64,000 nucleotides of DNA from Corinectria fuckeliana. Its lineage: Eukaryota > Ascomycota > Sordariomycetes > Hypocreales > Nectriaceae. The position numbers were made by a program, and so were the translations under genes. Within the stretch, counting starts at the first letter, position 1. The number at the start of each line of letters is the position of its first letter. The DNA lies in the NCBI GenBank assembly GCA_019137255.1, contig WPDH01000151.1, positions 1-64,000 of the forward strand, in the 5' to 3' direction. Below, one piece after another: positions 43,667 through 54,059 of the stretch. Below the pieces are notes generated by a model. The model ran no database searches and was not told where the DNA came from. It saw only the letters and a list, made by a program, of their open reading frames with translations.

Positions 43667-46609
43667 ATGCATGAATACAGGACTGGCGACCGGACTCCTC
43701 TCTATTACACCATGAAGACGCCTGCTCGGCCTGCTGCCACTCCGGGCGCTCAATCTCACCCTCATCCCCACCACCATTCGCACTCGCACTCACACTCGCT
43801 CTCTCAATCTCTGCGACCCTCCAACAAGCAGACCAAGTCCTCAACGCCCATCGCCTCGCCTCGATTGCCCTACTCCGTGGGCCAGTCCCTCCCGCCCAAG
43901 CTCTCTCCACGGGCTGTCCCCGATGTTCGAGCCCCGAGCCCGAATTACTTTGGCCTCGCTGTCGAAGCGAACAACGATCCACGAGAGGCCTCTTCTGGCC
44001 TGCCCAGGGAGAACTGGAGCCCGTCGTCGTCCGTAAAGTCGTTCGCCGCCGCTATCCCTAAGTCAGTCCCCCTCGATGCGAACCCTGAGTTCGAGGCCTT
44101 CAAGAGACAGGCCGATTTGAACCGCGGCAGTTCTTTTGCTCTTTCCACGAGCTACTACGGCCAGCCCGCGGTCGCTGTCACTCCTGTTCGACCACGAGCC
44201 AAGAGATGGCATACCCTCAACAGCGAGATGGGTGCGGAATCACCCTTTGGGCGCACTATGACTGCTACTAAAGAGCGACCCATGAGCAGAATGGATACCG
44301 ACGAGGATAGCATGCAAGATTCGGCCTATGTGTCCTCGGATTCGAAGCGCAACTCCGAATCGTCCATTCTACCTCCCTTGCTTGCCAATACCGTGCGATT
44401 CGAGTCGCCGGGTTTGATGGATGTTCCCTCACAGCGCACAACCTTGACCCGGTCCGAGGACCGAGATCCCAGGTTGTCCATCATGGAGCACAAGATTGAC
44501 CCTCCCTCTCCCAAATTTGGGGGCTTGAATCGTGCCGAAACTCTGCCTACGTCCAACGAGCCCGGTCAGCCAGCTATGATCACAGGTGCACAATTGCGAG
44601 ACATGATTCGAAATTCCGGCCAGGATCGGCTGCTCCTTCTCGATATCCGATCGTCGCAAAATTACGCGAATTCCAGGATCGAGGGGGCGTTAAACCTCTG
44701 TATTCCTACTACACTGCTCAAGCGGGCTACTTTCAACATCCAAAAGCTGCAACAGACTTTCCAAAGCGGACCTGAGAGGGAAAGGTTTGAAAGGTGGCGA
44801 GAGATGGACTCCATCATCGTCTATGACGCACACTCCTCCGATAAGCGCGATGCCGTCACCGCTCAGAACATGCTCAAAAAGTTCACCAACGAGGGCTACA
44901 CTGGTGGCATTTGCATTCTTCGAGGAGGCTTCAACTCTTTTCAGCAGCAGTTCCCGGAACTTGTCGACTGTAAATCGGCAATGCGATCCTCGGGAGGATT
45001 CGGCGGTGCAGGCCCAGGAGCGTTTGCCCCAGTCATCGGAGGCGTGATGCTCCCCACAGCTAACAAAGACGCCTCGAACCCCTTTTTCTCCAACATTCGA
45101 CAGAACATGGATCTTGCGGATGGTGTTGGTCAGTTGGATGTTTCGCGACCTACAGCTCTCGAGTCCCCTTCGCTACCTCGATGGCTCCGCGAAGCCGCGT
45201 CCCAGCCTGATCACGGGAAGAAGGTATCAGACAAGTTCTTGCACATTGAGGTCGACGAACAATCCCGCATGAGGGCCGCCTATGCCGCTTTCAACCCCAA
45301 CAACAACAACAAGCAGAATCAGGTCCAGCTCTGTGGTGTCGAGAAGGGAGTCAAGAATCGATACAAAGATATTTTGCCCTTTGAGCACGCAAGAGTCAAG
45401 TTGCAGGAGAAGCCGACAGGATCATGCGACTACGTCAATGCCAGCCATCTCAAGGCATCGAGAAGCAACAAGCGATACATTGCTACCCAGGGCCCTCTGC
45501 CTGCTACTTTCGAGGTGAGTCTAAAATGTACGTATCTACTGGACAAGGACAATGTGTTGACGTCTTCGCAGGACTTTTGGTCTGTCATCTGGGAGCAGGA
45601 TGTGCGTGTTATTGTCATGTTGACTGCTGAATCGGAAGGCGGACAGCTCAAGTGCCATCCTTACTGGAAAGCAAGAGACTTTGGTGCAATTAGGCTGAAG
45701 CCCTTATCCGAGAAGAAAGTGTCGTTGGATATCGACAAGCACAGGGTGGATTCGCATGCCACGCCCTCATCAGCTACAACCGGAGAACAGGGCCGGAGAC
45801 GCGCCAACACTACAACCACTCTGGATTCTGCAACGCCGACCCCGAAGCCGCAGGGCCAGACAGACGTCCCCTATGTCATTGTGCGAAAGTTTGCACTTTC
45901 GCACGCGGCGCACCCTTTCGATCCCATCCGAGAGATCACACATCTGCACTTTCCTTCGTGGCCGGACTTTGGAACGCCAGCCCAGCCGTCTCACCTTTTG
46001 GCGCTGGTGGAGCTGGCCAATGTGATGCAGCGATCTGCCCTTCCGGTCGAGACGACATTAGTTATGGGATCCAAGAGGTCACCTGCGGAGCACGCCCCAA
46101 TCACTTGGTACGACGAACCTGAGTTGGACGCTCGGGCCCGGCCGATGCTGGTTCATTGCTCTGCGGGATGCGGCCGCACAGGAGCATTCTGCACCGTGGA
46201 TAGTGTGATTGATATGATGAAGCGGCAGCGGCAGGCCAGGGCAGTTGCGTCAAAGGGCCGCGATACCGAAGGAGACGTCTTGATGGGAGATGACGGAGGC
46301 GACGCATCACCCAGGAACCCAAAGATGATTCGCGTTGACACGATGGGGCGGAGAGCAAGCACAGAGAAGCCAAGTCCGCGGGGCACGCCGTCACTGGACA
46401 CGAGCTGGGTGCACGACGAAACCGTGGACCTCATCGAAGGGACAGTGGAGGACTTTAGAGAGCAGCGACTGAGCATGGTACAGAGCCTGCGGCAGTTTGT
46501 GCTTTGCTATGAAACGATATTGGAGTGGGCAACGAGAATCAACGACCGTGGGGCGAGCGCCTCGAACGGTAGGATGAGAAGCGGGAGCCTCCAGCAGCCT
46601 CGCTGCTGA
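43667..46609 (+). CDS. dual rhodanese-protein tyrosine phosphatase (Pyp/PTP2-3 type)
   Basis: Two exons (43667..45514, 45572..46609) give 961 aa. The start is the first ATG (MHEYRTGDRTPLYYTMK); the frame is open further upstream but has no ATG. A His-Ser-rich disordered N terminus (HPHPHHHSHSHSHS) is followed by a rhodanese/Cdc25-like domain at about 303-432 (LLLDIRSSQNYANSRIEGAL). Its active loop reads YDAHSSDKRD without cysteine, so it is probably a binding module as in MAPK phosphatases. The PTP domain runs from about 540 to 935. It has KNRYKDILPFEHARVKL, CDYVNASHL, YIATQGPLPATFEDFW (joined across the intron), the WPD loop at 746-748 and HCSAGCGRTG with Cys812 and Arg818. Family members dephosphorylate stress or pheromone MAP kinases. 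The 57-nt intron is stop-free and in frame. Confidence 0.9.
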   Translation: MHEYRTGDRTPLYYTMKTPARPAATPGAQSHPHPHHHSHSHSHSLSQSLRPSNKQTKSSTPIASPRLPYSVGQSLPPKLSPRAVPDVRAPSPNYFGLAVEANNDPREASSGLPRENWSPSSSVKSFAAAIPKSVPLDANPEFEAFKRQADLNRGSSFALSTSYYGQPAVAVTPVRPRAKRWHTLNSEMGAESPFGRTMTATKERPMSRMDTDEDSMQDSAYVSSDSKRNSESSILPPLLANTVRFESPGLMDVPSQRTTLTRSEDRDPRLSIMEHKIDPPSPKFGGLNRAETLPTSNEPGQPAMITGAQLRDMIRNSGQDRLLLLDIRSSQNYANSRIEGALNLCIPTTLLKRATFNIQKLQQTFQSGPERERFERWREMDSIIVYDAHSSDKRDAVTAQNMLKKFTNEGYTGGICILRGGFNSFQQQFPELVDCKSAMRSSGGFGGAGPGAFAPVIGGVMLPTANKDASNPFFSNIRQNMDLADGVGQLDVSRPTALESPSLPRWLREAASQPDHGKKVSDKFLHIEVDEQSRMRAAYAAFNPNNNNKQNQVQLCGVEKGVKNRYKDILPFEHARVKLQEKPTGSCDYVNASHLKASRSNKRYIATQGPLPATFEVSLKCTYLLDKDNVLTSSQDFWSVIWEQDVRVIVMLTAESEGGQLKCHPYWKARDFGAIRLKPLSEKKVSLDIDKHRVDSHATPSSATTGEQGRRRANTTTTLDSATPTPKPQGQTDVPYVIVRKFALSHAAHPFDPIREITHLHFPSWPDFGTPAQPSHLLALVELANVMQRSALPVETTLVMGSKRSPAEHAPITWYDEPELDARARPMLVHCSAGCGRTGAFCTVDSVIDMMKRQRQARAVASKGRDTEGDVLMGDDGGDASPRNPKMIRVDTMGRRASTEKPSPRGTPSLDTSWVHDETVDLIEGTVEDFREQRLSMVQSLRQFVLCYETILEWATRINDRGASASNGRMRSGSLQQPRC

Positions 46610-48943
46610 GACGGGGGCCACGATGATGATATATGACGTTTGGGACGATACATGGAGATCCCACGAAGCGAAAACAAAGCAAAGCAAGCATATGGAGCAA
46701 ACCTGCATCGGTGACTGGTCGGGCAACGGCAGGGCCTGGTCAGGGCAAGGAGTGACTCGGCGTTTTTAATAGGATAGGGTTGTGCATTTGTGAACGCCTT
46801 TAGATGGTATTCGCGGGGATACTCTTCGGGGGAGCATGCGATGCCATCATCGGGGTGCAAAAAGCATAAGAGCGTCGCGATTTCATGTTTGCAATATTTG
46901 CAGTCGCGTTGACTTGTACAGTAGAATAAACGAGGACGGGAGGGAATGGATCCCGGAAGGGGGGAGCCTAGTTGAGAAGAAAAAGAAGCCCATTGGCGTA
47001 CACACCAGCCATTCTTATTATTAGCAACATGGCTAAGATGCATCTCTGGGCGAGGAAACGCATGGTGGTGTGGTTGTGTATGATTCATGACTGTCGCGGC
47101 CGCTCTATGCACGCGCATTATCTCGTGGCTTTCACGCCGTCCGTAGAGAGGATAGTCCATTCCTGCAGAGGCAGGTCACGAGGCCTCAATCCCGGGCGCA
47201 TTGAAGGAGGCGCCGAGCTTGCCGCGGCCAAGCAATTCGTACTTTGCAGGCAGGCAATTGGTCAGCGGGGATGGTGAGCGTTGATGCACCATCTCAGCAG
47301 GGAAGGGCGTCATCAGCGGGGACATGTGACGAGTTCCCAGTGGTCCGGAGATGACGAGTGAGTGTGCAGAAGACGGGAGGCATGAAGCGAGGGGGTGACT
47401 CGGTTGAGTGGACGGGTGGCTGCATTCGGCGACGTGCCGCCTTGTGATTTGGATGACGTTGCCGGCGGTGTTGTGGTTGTGTGTTGGTGGGTACTTAAGC
47501 AAGACTCAGGTATGAAGTACCTCTCGCTTGGTAAGGTATCGTGAATAAATAATTACATGCCCGTTTGGCCCAGCGCCTGGAGCGAGCCGAGCCAGGTCAA
47601 GGCCCCCTTGAGAGTTTAGCATGTTTCCTGCCAGTCTCAGGTATATATCCCTTGCAAAGGTAGGTTACATAGTAGGTAGTTGAGGGTCCAAGCGAAAGAA
47701 TTGCTGTAAACAGAGAATTGAGGATTCGAGTTGAGATTCGTAATCCTCCTTACGGCTTGCAGCAGGGCGGGCTCACAAGCCGTAACCTAGGCACTTGAGC
47801 AGGTATCTAGATGCGAGATGGATGCCAGTTCTAGGTGTTAGTGAAGGGTCGCTACATAAGTAGTACGTACGTACTGCTGTTCAATGCATGAACATGGTAG
47901 ACCTATCTACGCAAGGCTGCGAAACAGTCTAAAAACGTCCATCCCGACCCTGCAAGAAATCCTGTTATGCAAGCGCAAGAAACGGCCCATGAAGCTGGAA
48001 CCTTCTGTCTAATCGCGTTTTTCTGCCCCAGCTTTCCTACTCCACTCCAGCCCGTTTCCTGTCTGGGCTGAACTTGGTACATACATAGTCTAGTCTAGTA
48101 GATATTCTTGGCGGGTCAAGTCTACGGTTTCAAGGTGGCCAAGGGGGGGAGGGTAAGGGATGCTTGTTTACAACTCCTTGGTGAACGACTGTCATCAATC
48201 ACGGCGTAGCATCCTGCCAGTCACTGCGTATCATTAGTCTATGGGCCACATCACTTAATACTTACCTTCTACCTATGTAGCGATAAGCCTTTGCCACCTT
48301 TTCAACGGTGGTCGGGGATTCCCTGCTTGTCTGTCTGCGTCTGTCTGCGTCTGTCTGCGTCTGTCTGCAACTGTTTGCGTCTGCTTGCGTCTTGCCTCCG
48401 CATCCTGCACCATCATCTATCTTTATTTGCCCCCGTCCCCCCCCGCGTACTTATTTGCTTTCTCAATCGTCGTCATCAATCATCTCCATCTCATCCAGGC
48501 TCTTTATACCTGTGTTTCGTTTCAACCCCAACTGCTGCCACTTCCTGCCGCCCTCTCTTTCCATTCTTCGCTGTGGAGAGTCTTCCTTTCGCCTCGACCG
48601 GCTTCCGACGGGCCACCTTTTTAGCGGGCGTTGGGATTGTCTTCCGCGCCAGGTGCTGATTCATCCCCCGGGCCCTCCCACTAATCCAGCCTGACTTTGG
48701 GGCCTCTTCAGCGCTCTCCCACCCGCTCTCTGTTCTACCTCTACATCCATCCGCTTCACGCCACAAAGCATTGTGCGCATACCTTGAAGCCAGCCGGGCG
48801 TCGACCTCGACCTCGACCTCGACTTCGACCTCGTGCCCATCACGAGAAGCCCTCTCGCTCTTCCCGGCTGCTCATCCTTTCGTTTGAAATCCCTCCTTCC
48901 CATCTAAACCATCTCTACGTACCTACTGCCTACCAAAGCTGCA
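46610..48943. other. 2.3-kb interval between PTP and SOK1-like genes
   Basis: No gene is supported. Near 47640-47700 and 47850-47880 there are TTACATAGTAGGTAG and CTACATAAGTAGTACGTACG motifs. From about 48290 the sequence is C/T-rich leader of the next gene, with a 10-nt tandem repeat and a CTCGAC hexamer repeat (about 48801-48833). Confidence 0.55.
48331..48390 (+). repeat. 10-nt tandem repeat, six units
   Basis: The unit is CTGTCTGCGT: three perfect copies followed by three diverged ones (CTGTCTGCAA, CTGTTTGCGT, CTGCTTGCGT). It lies about 550 nt upstream of the SOK1-like ATG in a pyrimidine-rich probable leader. Confidence 0.85.
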
Positions 48944-51900
48944 ATGACGCCAGCCTCCGACACGATGCGCCATCCCGACCTCGACCTCAACCTCACAGAG
49001 CCCTCGCGCAACATGGACGAGTCCAATGACGCGCCTTCGGACGATTCCATGGACGCCGACCTCGATCTCACCATGCCTCCGCCCGAAGACGACGACGGGC
49101 ACGACGGACACGACGTGAGGATCTACATGCCCCCTCCTCGCATCGCCGCCCGCTTCTACCGCCCCTCGACTGCCCGCCGCAGGGACTCGGCAGCCTCGTC
49201 GCGCCGCAACTCCATCTCCTCCGCCCAGTCCCGCTGCTCGTCCATCCAGCCCTCCACCCATCGCGGCGACGGCGAACAGAGCAAGCATGTCGCACAACAT
49301 CTTCGACGGGCCTCCTTCCTCGAAGACCGAAAGGCTCGACTCGCCGATCGAGCCGCCCATGCCGAAAAGGTCCGTCTCCGTGCCGCCCTCGCCAAGGCCA
49401 GCTACCGCGACACCACCCATTCCGAAGAGAGGGCCCTGGCCGCTCAGCAGGCCAGGGAGCGTAACTTGGCGGAGATTGTCGCCAGTTGTGCCGAGGAGGT
49501 CAAGAAAGCCAAGCAGGTGGCCGAGTTCATGAAGGAGAAGCGTGAGCAGGAACTCATCAAGATGAAGGCCCAGATCGAGGACAGAATGGCCGAAGCCGAG
49601 AAGAGGAGGGAAGAGCTGCGAGCCAAGAACGCCACCAGGCGCAGCCGCGGCCAGAGCGTCATGGCGAGAAAGCCCATTGAGGTCATGCCCCAGGTCATCG
49701 AGCGAGAAGCCCGCAAATTGACCCACGACGAGGCCGCCGCGCGCATCCAGGGCTGGTGGCGTGGATGTCTGAGGAAGAAGACGATACAGGAGTTCACCAA
49801 CCTGGGCCTGACTGTCGACGGCATCAGAGACACCAACTTTGACACCGTCGTCGAGCTCTTGGCGAAGGAGAAGGTCTTGCTCATCACCGCACGGCTCCTC
49901 CGGACCTGTGGACTTGACGAAGGAAACCCGGGCTCTGTTGGCGAGATGGCGGCTATTCGTACCTTCCTCAGCGCCTTTCTCATTCTGGGCCACCCAAACC
50001 AGGTTCTTAGCAACAAGAACGACAATGAGGATCAGGAAGTGGCTGCTGCTCTTTCTACTCACCGACTGCCCTCGACGGATCTGGCCAACCCCCAGTTGCA
50101 AGATCTTGTTGGCAAGGCGCGAGACGTCCTCATCTCCTTTGAGAACATTCTCGCCCGCTTGACATCCGCAAATCGATACACCATGCCGCCGGCACTTAAG
50201 AAGACGCTCCCGGAAGCCTACGCCACCTTTTACAACGCCTTTATTGCATGGAAGTCGCGAGACTCAAATGCGCTGATTGAAGTGATGCTTATGCAGTTTG
50301 TGGAACTGGATGCCATCTTCCAGACGGTCAAGAACACAACCGACGATGCCGCGACTACGCTTTACAGGAATAGCATCCAGGAGAACCAGCTGATGCTTAT
50401 CGTGCGAATTAAGCAGCTGGCGGGCCAGGAGAAGGGCAAGAAGCTCATCTTCGATGCCGTCGCCGAGGCCAGGAAGTCCCGCCGCACCAAGAAGCGCACT
50501 GGCGATACGAAGCCTCGCGTGGCCGAGAGTGCACCTAGCGAAGCGTCTGATACGGCAGACAGCCTCGTCTCGCCGGACTCGCAGACGCTTACGCCGCCTC
50601 CCACGCCAGCTAGCAGGAGCCAGTCGAAGCGGCCTGCGGCCAAGACGGGCCTGAACGGACTGCTGCCTGACAACCGGGTGGTTGTGCACGAGCTGGCCAT
50701 TAACAAGGAATACCAAATCCCTGCCGAGGAGTACCAGGCGCAGCAGGCAGAGCTCTCCATGCCCCTGTACACGCAGATGAGGGCCAACATGAATGATAGC
50801 GACAATGAGGCCAACTTCCGTTTCTTCATCCTCATGGCTGGGAACATCAAGGATAAGCTGCAGCGGCTTCTGAAACCCGGCAACTCGATGTACAACCTCA
50901 TCGGAGAGATTCTGGACCCCGAGCTGGCGCAGCGGCAGTACGTTCTCGGCAACTTCTCCTATGAGAAATTCTTCTCGGCCATGGCGTCGTTGCTGCCCAA
51001 GCTGTGCGCCCCGTTCCGTGACGAGGAAGTCAAGGACCTGGCCCAGAACAAGCTTGCAGACGGCAACATCATTGACCGGGTCGAGGCGCTGAACGGGTTT
51101 ATCGATGTCATGCTGTCGGACTACATCAACTATCTTATGAGGATCGCAGCTCCGCAGCTCATCGAATCAGCCGCTCAGTACGAGGCCAAGAGATTTTCTG
51201 AAGACGTCGAGAAGGGCAACATGGGCCTGGCGGCTGCAGAGGCGGCCTGGCGATCGGCTCGCGCCAAGGTCATGGCCGAAGTCCAGAAGCGGGACCCCGA
51301 TGGTATCAACCATCCTAGGCTGCGACCGACGGCTGGACGATTCTACGCGCAGATGCTTGTGGACGTCTTTACCAGGCTGTCACCTGCCACGGTAGAAGAT
51401 ATTCCAGAAATGCTGCGCCTAGACCGGTCTCGTATCCGCCAGGTCTCGACTATGATCCAGCGCATCACCACGGTTGGCGCAGTTCTGCTCCAGTGCAAGA
51501 ACCTGCTGAAGCGGGATGTCCGGTCCTCGTGGAAGACTGAGGCGTCCCGCATCATGACGGTGCTGGAAGCCGAGCACCCGCTGAAGGCGTCGGTGGATGG
51601 CACCATGGCCGCGCTGGAGTCGGGGAGGTCGATGCCGACGGCGACCAAGGCCCATCTGCGGGCACTCGTGACCAAGGTCTTGACCGCCAGCCAGGAGATG
51701 GCGCTCGAGGGCACTGAGCCTCGGGAACCCGTTCTGCGTCTCCTGCTCACCCGGCTGCGAGGCAACATCCTCGCCCGCCTTGCGCCCGGGTCGGCCAGCG
51801 AAAAGGTCAAGGCCGCCAACAATGCCGGCGAGAAGCTCGCGAGCCTCGGACTGTCCGAGTTTGTGGACAAGGTGCGGCAGATTTCCGACCTGCTAGACAG

Positions 51901-51985
51901 GGTTGGATCTGTCGACCGGGCTGCACACAGCGTATGGTGGGATGCGGTTTCCACCAAGGTTGAGCAAGAAGACATGGCGACATAG
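48944..51985 (+). CDS. SOK1: SOK1/TCP11-family protein with IQ motif
   Basis: A single exon gives 1013 aa. The ATG MTPASDTMRHPDLDLNLTEP is followed by an acidic disordered region and a Ser/Arg-rich patch. A charged coiled coil lies at about 110-235 (EERALAAQQARERNLAEIVA). An IQ calmodulin-binding motif follows at about 263-282 (AAARIQGWWRGCLRKK). The T-complex 11 domain fills about 300-960, with MPPALKKTLPEAYATFYNAF, INKEYQIPAEEYQ and FIDVMLSDYINYLMRIAAPQ. Yeast Sok1 was found as a high-copy suppressor of protein kinase A loss; mammalian TCP11 acts in sperm cAMP signalling. A role in PKA-linked growth control is inferred from the family. A disordered Thr/Pro-rich insert (about 530-560) interrupts the domain. 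No membrane segment is seen. Confidence 0.88.
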   Translation: MTPASDTMRHPDLDLNLTEPSRNMDESNDAPSDDSMDADLDLTMPPPEDDDGHDGHDVRIYMPPPRIAARFYRPSTARRRDSAASSRRNSISSAQSRCSSIQPSTHRGDGEQSKHVAQHLRRASFLEDRKARLADRAAHAEKVRLRAALAKASYRDTTHSEERALAAQQARERNLAEIVASCAEEVKKAKQVAEFMKEKREQELIKMKAQIEDRMAEAEKRREELRAKNATRRSRGQSVMARKPIEVMPQVIEREARKLTHDEAAARIQGWWRGCLRKKTIQEFTNLGLTVDGIRDTNFDTVVELLAKEKVLLITARLLRTCGLDEGNPGSVGEMAAIRTFLSAFLILGHPNQVLSNKNDNEDQEVAAALSTHRLPSTDLANPQLQDLVGKARDVLISFENILARLTSANRYTMPPALKKTLPEAYATFYNAFIAWKSRDSNALIEVMLMQFVELDAIFQTVKNTTDDAATTLYRNSIQENQLMLIVRIKQLAGQEKGKKLIFDAVAEARKSRRTKKRTGDTKPRVAESAPSEASDTADSLVSPDSQTLTPPPTPASRSQSKRPAAKTGLNGLLPDNRVVVHELAINKEYQIPAEEYQAQQAELSMPLYTQMRANMNDSDNEANFRFFILMAGNIKDKLQRLLKPGNSMYNLIGEILDPELAQRQYVLGNFSYEKFFSAMASLLPKLCAPFRDEEVKDLAQNKLADGNIIDRVEALNGFIDVMLSDYINYLMRIAAPQLIESAAQYEAKRFSEDVEKGNMGLAAAEAAWRSARAKVMAEVQKRDPDGINHPRLRPTAGRFYAQMLVDVFTRLSPATVEDIPEMLRLDRSRIRQVSTMIQRITTVGAVLLQCKNLLKRDVRSSWKTEASRIMTVLEAEHPLKASVDGTMAALESGRSMPTATKAHLRALVTKVLTASQEMALEGTEPREPVLRLLLTRLRGNILARLAPGSASEKVKAANNAGEKLASLGLSEFVDKVRQISDLLDRVGSVDRAAHSVWWDAVSTKVEQEDMAT

Positions 51986-52621
51986 AAGGACGGCGAGGTT
52001 CGCAGAGGCGTTTTCATACGGAAGTAAACGAGAAGGTCGAATGACGAGGATAATGGGAACATGAGAGCTGGGAGGTCCGCGTTTCATTTGGGATTTGATT
52101 GGGTTCTGGGAAGGTGCTGCTCGACTTTCCTGGCTGTTTGCATGGCGTACAGGTTCATCGAGGCCGATCTGGCCCGGGGTTTTGCTTTGGAATTTCTGCT
52201 TTGGAATGAATTGACGGGACGAGAGGAGACGAGATGTCTGCGATTGGGCATTGCCGACCGGGACTGGTCCCCTTGTCTGACGGCTCATGGGGTAGGACGG
52301 ACTATATGGGTAGATGGGTATTGCATGGGGTTCATTGATATATCAGTCAGCGGTGATTCTCTTTGAGAGGAGGATTTTGCATTAGAATACGATACAAGCC
52401 TCCGCGTTTGAGTTACATGAGCGAGGAGGTCAATCAATGGTGAGCCATACGAGCACTGAACTATATATCATTGGTATTGCTACAGACCATCACGGTGTCG
52501 GGACTGCAGTCAAAGTTTTCAAGGGGGGGTAGGTCGCCCTCGGTATAAGAGCTCATGACCTTTCAGTCATGTCGGTGAGTTTCCTCTCTAATCCGACGTG
52601 TATGCCGTTTGACATCTGCCC
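51986..52621. other. intergenic, SOK1-like to small secreted protein
   Basis: This is the 3' flank of the SOK1-like gene plus the promoter of the next. A TATAAGA element at 52544 is listed separately. No other gene is seen. Confidence 0.5.
52544..52550 (+). promoter_or_regulatory. TATA element of small secreted protein gene
   Basis: TATAAGA lies 78 nt upstream of the ATG. The short spacing implies a leader of about 40-50 nt. Confidence 0.45.
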
Positions 52622-53587
52622 ATGATGAAGTTGGTGATGGTCCCTATCGCCCTCGGCCTTTCTTCCCTCTGCACTGCTTGGGTCTTCCCGCGCCATCTCC
52701 CCGACGGCATCTACCACGTCACGCTCCCGGACGACGACGCCACGGCGCAACCCATCGTCAAGCGCGCCTCGCCCTTCTCAGACGGCACGGCGGAGGACAA
52801 GGACAGCAAGTACGTGATCCCCAGCTGGCACCACCACGGCGGCCAGAAGCCGCACGACTACGACGTCATCGCCAACATGCGCCCTCCCCGCCTCCCCAGC
52901 CACAAGCAGCCCGGCGACAGGGGCCAGCTGCCCCTGGACATCAAGAACTGGGACTGCGTCTTCAACGAGCCGCAGCTCAACCGCACGGCCCAGGACGAGC
53001 GCGACTACCAGGAGGCGCGCAAGAGCCTCGGCGACTACTGCCAGTACTGGAAGCTGCCGCGGCGGGGCGCGCACATCTCGGTGGCGCGGCGGGGCCACGC
53101 CGTCGCCTACGCGTGCTCGTTCGCCAAGACGGCGCAGCCGTGCTCGCGGCGCGAGTTCCGCTTCGTCGAGCGGCTGCTGGACCGGCCGGACCACTGCGAC
53201 CCGTTCACGGTGGCGTGGGCGTACGCCGGCGGCGACCGGGACCGGTCGTACGGCCGCGGGTGGGCCGGGAGCCGCATCTGCGAGTTCGAGCGCGGCGCCG
53301 ACACGCCGGGCGTCGACAAGCTGTGGTGGTACGGCCGGCCGCCGCTGCCCCGGCTGAAGACGGGGGCGGACGCGCCGTGGTGGGACCAGAACTACCACGA
53401 CGACGTCAACTTCCAGCCGGCGGCGGTGCGGCTGATTGGCATCAAGGACTGGGCTATCGATTGGAAGCAGGCCGGAGATGAGGATGAGGATGAGGATGCC
53501 GGAGACAAGGATTCTGGCGGTGGTGAGGAATCTAGGGGTAAGGATGGGAATGCTGGTGACAAGGATACCGGCAAAAAGGATACATAG
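52622..53587 (+). CDS. small secreted cysteine-containing protein, effector candidate
   Basis: A single exon gives 321 aa. The first ATG gives the signal peptide MMKLVMVPIALGLSSLCTA. Then WVFPRHLPDGIYHVTLPDDD and a KR site (about residue 47) suggest a pro-region cut by a Kex2-type protease. The mature part has six cysteines (WDC, DYCQYW, YACSF, QPCSR, DHCDP, RICEF), enough for three disulphides. It also holds an Arg/Trp-rich core (FTVAWAYAGGD, WWYGRPPLP). The last 35 residues are a disordered Asp/Glu/Gly/Lys tail with repeated GDKD units. I do not recognise a catalytic domain. Similar layouts occur among uncharacterised secreted proteins of Sordariomycetes, where some are host-interaction effectors. 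That role is inference only. Codons are strongly GC-ending through the core and less so in the tail. Confidence 0.8.
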   Translation: MMKLVMVPIALGLSSLCTAWVFPRHLPDGIYHVTLPDDDATAQPIVKRASPFSDGTAEDKDSKYVIPSWHHHGGQKPHDYDVIANMRPPRLPSHKQPGDRGQLPLDIKNWDCVFNEPQLNRTAQDERDYQEARKSLGDYCQYWKLPRRGAHISVARRGHAVAYACSFAKTAQPCSRREFRFVERLLDRPDHCDPFTVAWAYAGGDRDRSYGRGWAGSRICEFERGADTPGVDKLWWYGRPPLPRLKTGADAPWWDQNYHDDVNFQPAAVRLIGIKDWAIDWKQAGDEDEDEDAGDKDSGGGEESRGKDGNAGDKDTGKKDT

Positions 53588-54059
53588 TACTGGTGATGCT
53601 TGAGTGTTTGTTGGTGCCTTCTCCTCAAAGGCATTACTGCTTGAGTGTTTGGGACTATGTAGGGCTGGGTGGAAGGGGCAAGATGGACCCAGGTTTCATC
53701 CAAACATAACGACGCCTCGCTCGATTAGATCTGCATGAGTGATGTAGACTGTCTAATCTAACCTGTTCTGCCATACTGGTTGTCTTGTCACTTTCTTCAA
53801 GGAGAGCGGTGATGTGATATATGTTGGACTCGTTGTTATCATGGAGGTGCTAGGGAAAAAGAGTAAGAACCGTGAATTCCAGATGATCACTACAGCAGCT
53901 GAGGGAGGCACTTTGCCCGGAAGAGTTCCTGATTTGTAAATGACAAACGGAAAATTGGGAGGAATGTTAATGAACGAGTACCAACCAGGCTAGAACAATA
54001 CTTTCTTTCTCTTCATTACTCGGTATTTAGGAAAGAAATAGCAAAAAGATCAAAAGAAT

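Noticed and set aside
46507..47160. 217-codon minus-strand frame at the 3' end of the phosphatase gene
   Set aside because: No ATG-supported start with coding character, no domain, overlaps the phosphatase 3' end.
48331..48390. Tandem repeat considered as a CRISPR-like array
   Set aside because: Units are 10 nt and contiguous without spacers, in a eukaryotic genome.
52778..53398. 206-codon minus-strand frame antisense to the secreted Cys protein
   Set aside because: Compositional shadow; the plus strand has signal peptide and ordered cysteines.
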